Source: Lacrimispora sp. 210928-DFI.3.58 (lineage in GTDB: Bacteria > Bacillota > Clostridia > Lachnospirales > Lachnospiraceae). Taken from it: a stretch of DNA of 13,662 bases. Within the stretch, counting starts at the first letter, position 1, and each line of letters opens with the position of its first letter. The notes under the pieces are model-generated. The model was given only the letters and a program-made list of their open reading frames with translations, was not told the origin of the DNA and made no database searches. A program made the translations under genes and the position numbers. Below, in pieces: positions 12,255 through 13,662 of this stretch. The DNA lies in the NCBI RefSeq assembly GCF_020554865.1, contig NZ_JAJCIC010000060.1, positions 1-13,662 on the forward strand, given 5' to 3'.

Positions 12255-12542
12255 TCATAAGGGCAGAAATATCTGTTCCAAAGTTGTTTCCTCCTGTTGT
12301 TCAATGTGTACTCTCACAAATTCGGGCACAGGGAAATTGTGAGAGTACACAAGCTCTGCCATAATCTCAGATGGGTGTTCATCTAACAGTGGGCCGCGGC
12401 AGAACACAGGATAATCGCGTTTCCGGTTGGTTAACAGGGAAAGAACAATCCACTCTCCGTCAGAGCAGCGGAAGGGAGGAGGAGTACGGGTTCTGTGTGT
12501 ACGCGGATAAACGCGGCCATATTTTTGTTCATAAGTATTCCC
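12255..12542 (-). pseudogene. Decayed CDS, possibly CaiB/BaiF CoA-transferase-like
   Basis: A minus-strand frame of 95 codons without a start is strongly protein-like: FRCSDGEWIVLSLLTNRKRD then YPVFCRGPLLDEHPSEIMAE and LVYSHNFPVPEFVRVHIEQQ. The C-x-DG-x-W-x-x-L-S-L pattern recalls the central part of CaiB/BaiF-type CoA-transferases, and it lies just after an acyl-CoA dehydrogenase fragment, an order known for such operons. The identity remains weak. A perfect inverted repeat sits inside it, and the frame after that repeat is less convincing. Confidence 0.4.
12305..12351. repeat. 15-base perfect inverted repeat
   Basis: TGTGTACTCTCACAA (12305-12319) and TTGTGAGAGTACACA (12337-12351) are exact reverse complements around a 17-base spacer. 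One mismatch and two more pairs extend the stem inwards. There is no T-run, so it is not a terminator. It could be an operator, a relic of an insertion or a templated-repair scar. Confidence 0.75.
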
Positions 12543-12587
12543 CTAAAATAATCGAGGCTATCTGTAAATTATGTTTGTGAAATCAGC

Positions 12588-12671
12588 TTACTTTAACATG
12601 TTTCCGGCGATAGTCATGCGCTGGATCTGGTTGGTTCCCTCAAAGATCTGGTAGATCTTAGCGTCTCTCAT
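12588..12671 (-). pseudogene. C-terminal 27 residues of an acyl-CoA dehydrogenase
   Basis: On the minus strand the frame reads [20 protein letters not shown] followed by IAGNMLK and a stop. This is the invariant C-terminus of short-chain (butyryl-type) acyl-CoA dehydrogenases, including the EGTNQIQ FAD-contact motif. The rest of the enzyme (about 350 residues) is missing, so it is a remnant left at a rearrangement point, about 190 bases from the next cassette gene. The bases between 12672 and 12860 hold no gene I can support. Confidence 0.82.
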
Positions 12672-12860
12672 GGAGCTGACAGGAGGGGATTTACTGTTTC
12701 TTTTGATAATGTGTGGAAAGTAATAGTGTCTTCTGGTAGAATAGCTATGTGGCAAATAAAAATGTGCTTTAAGAGGATTGGACGATGTAATCGGCAGAGA
12801 AAATAAGATACTTTATGAAGCTATCATATCTGAAAATCGGAAATTTGGGGGAGATGTAGT

Positions 12861-13070
12861 GTGAGCAAAGATAAATACTCTATTTGTGATGAATGTAGAA
12901 GTGAATTTCTAAAATCATCTTCAAAAATGATGGCATTATGTCCTGAATGTGCCCATATCCTTTATGGCTATCCAAATTGTGTCCATGTTTTCAAGAATGG
13001 AAGATGTATATATTGTCATTGGGATGGAAGCCAAAGTGAATATATAAAATGGCTGAAAAGTAACGATTAA
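12861..13070 (+). CDS. Small double zinc-ribbon protein
   Basis: A 69-residue soluble protein with four Cys pairs or half-pairs: CDEC (residues 9-12), CPEC (28-31), a lone Cys in NCVHVF (about 40) and CIYC (49-52). Two Zn2+ sites or one plus a structural Cys are possible. It starts at GTG with GGGGGAG nine or so bases upstream. The frame is clean and ends just before cassette element copy 3. The family is not recognised; such ribbons bind nucleic acids or proteins. It resembles the 638 gene only in being a tiny Cys-rich single-gene unit flanked by the same intergenic element. Confidence 0.7.
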   Translation: MSKDKYSICDECRSEFLKSSSKMMALCPECAHILYGYPNCVHVFKNGRCIYCHWDGSQSEYIKWLKSND

Positions 13071-13077
13071 ATTAAGA

Positions 13078-13118
13078 TTCCGGTTTTTAGAGCTGAATAA
13101 ATCGTTGTTTGTGAAGGT
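13078..13118 (+). repeat. Cassette-type intergenic element, copy 3
   Basis: TTCCGG then TTTTTAGAGCTGAATAAATC follows the zinc-ribbon stop by eight bases and runs to AAGGTG before the GNAT gene. It differs from copy 2 by only a few bases in the 20-base core, though about 12 kb away. CGGTTT can pair with AAATCG within it. Confidence 0.6.
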
Positions 13119-13125
13119 GAATGAA

Positions 13126-13578
13126 ATGGGAATAGAATATAAAAGATTAAGTGAAAATGAACTTGATGTATTCATTGAAATGAGAATAAATCAGTTAAGG
13201 GAAGAAGGAGCTAAAGAAGATATTGATCTAAAGCCGGCATTGCGGGATTATTATAAGCGGCATATGAAAGATGGTACATTTGTGTCGTGGATTGCTGTAA
13301 ATGATGGTAGAATTATTGGTACAAGTGGGATGTCATTTGTAGAAAAACCACCATATTTTGGATGTCCTAGCGGGAAAATGGGACTTTTATCCAGCATGTT
13401 TACTAATCCAAGTTATAGGCGAAAGGGAATCGCAAAAAAGCTTTTACATAGAGTTGTTGAAGAGGCTAGAAATTATGGATGTGGAACAATACAGATTACA
13501 GCTTCCGATATGGGAGTGAAATTATATACGGCTTATGGGTTTGTTCATAATGGTAATTTTATGCAATACAAACTCTAA
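13126..13578 (+). CDS. GNAT-family N-acetyltransferase
   Basis: A 150-residue single-domain acetyltransferase. The N-terminal helix pair (LDVFIEMRINQLREEG) leads to the beta sheet (FVSWIAVNDGRIIGTSGMSF). Motif A reads MFTNPSYRRKGIAKKLLHRV, with the R-x-x-G-x-A pyrophosphate loop for acetyl-CoA, and motif B ends with VKLYTAYGFVHNGNFMQYKL. The substrate cannot be told; small-molecule amines or protein N-termini are usual. The frame is open from 13105, but the ATG at 13126 has AAGGTG seven bases upstream. The gene is intact, unlike the two GNAT fragments near 2882-3326, and it is bracketed by intergenic elements on both sides. Confidence 0.88.
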   Translation: MGIEYKRLSENELDVFIEMRINQLREEGAKEDIDLKPALRDYYKRHMKDGTFVSWIAVNDGRIIGTSGMSFVEKPPYFGCPSGKMGLLSSMFTNPSYRRKGIAKKLLHRVVEEARNYGCGTIQITASDMGVKLYTAYGFVHNGNFMQYKL

Positions 13579-13583
13579 GATAA

Positions 13584-13628
13584 TTTCCAGTTTTTAGAGA
13601 TGACTGGAGCAGTAAATCGTTAAGGAAA
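13584..13628 (+). repeat. Cassette-type intergenic element, copy 4
   Basis: TTTCCAG then TTTTTAGAG begins six bases after the GNAT stop. CCAGT (13587-13591) pairs perfectly with ACTGG (13603-13607), and TTTCC can pair with GGAAA near the other end. A GTG at 13641 may open the next gene, cut off by the window edge. Confidence 0.55.
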
Positions 13629-13662
13629 GAATCGAAGGTGGTGCAAACGAAAAAGCAGCTCC

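Noticed and set aside
12371..12580. Plus-strand 69-codon ORF
   Set aside because: The opposite strand reads as much more protein-like sequence (FRCSDGEWIVLSLL), so this is its shadow.
1..13662. CRISPR array, integrase, transposase or integron integrase
   Set aside because: No regularly spaced repeat-spacer pattern and no recombinase frame was found, so the cassette idea rests only on the intergenic elements.

Overview
The window looks like a low-to-mid GC gut Firmicute, most likely a Lachnospiraceae-type Clostridium. This rests on strong AGGAGG ribosome-binding sites, sigma-A type promoters, proteins that read like Lachnospiraceae families (DIP1984, ArsP-type permease, TipAS-type MerR, YHYH plus cell-wall-binding repeats) and an AT-rich accessory gene array. 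No integrase, transposase, rRNA or CRISPR array was found.

Layout. (1) 1-2834: a same-strand array of small unrelated genes (lipoprotein, zinc ribbon, membrane-anchored protein, HEAT-like protein, DUF1349 protein, three-helix membrane protein). Related intergenic elements (core TTTTTAGAGCYGAA, weakly stem-forming) follow several of them. The same element reappears at 13078 and 13584 around a zinc-ribbon protein and a GNAT acetyltransferase, so both ends of the window belong to one cassette-like array. (2) 2882-3326: two broken GNAT genes fused end to end. (3) 3397-5135: a metalloregulated operon with an ArsR repressor, an ArsP-like permease and two tiny Cys-rich proteins. (4) 5326-6974: the most interesting unit. 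A promoter whose -10 lies in a perfect dyad is followed by a 44-codon leader ORF very rich in Ser, Leu and Tyr, an intrinsic terminator, an XRE-type HTH gene, five tRNA or tRNA-like genes that are all class II (Tyr GTA, Leu CAG, Ser TGA, Ser GCT, Leu TAA) and a DIP1984-family protein. Six consecutive leader codons, TTA TCA TAT CTG TAT AGC, are exactly those read by these five tRNAs. (5) 7005-8090: a broken or tiny membrane peptide, an unknown 99-aa protein and a second, paralogous HTH gene. (6) Minus strand, 8337-12108: a TipAS-type MerR regulator with a 19-bp-spacer promoter, a truncated nucleoside phosphorylase, an AlbA_2/ATPase-type regulator with four phased operator-like repeats upstream, and a secreted YHYH/cell-wall-binding protein. 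(7) 12255-12671: decayed minus-strand gene fragments, one clearly the last 27 residues of an acyl-CoA dehydrogenase.

Main hypothesis. The 5326-6974 unit may be a self-sensing tRNA replacement or decoy operon. When Leu, Ser or Tyr tRNAs are depleted (uncharged or cleaved), the ribosome would stall in the leader, an alternative hairpin would form instead of the terminator, and transcription would continue into the HTH gene, the class II tRNAs and the DIP1984 protein. The codon/anticodon match and the terminator are read directly from the sequence; the mechanism and the purpose are inference.
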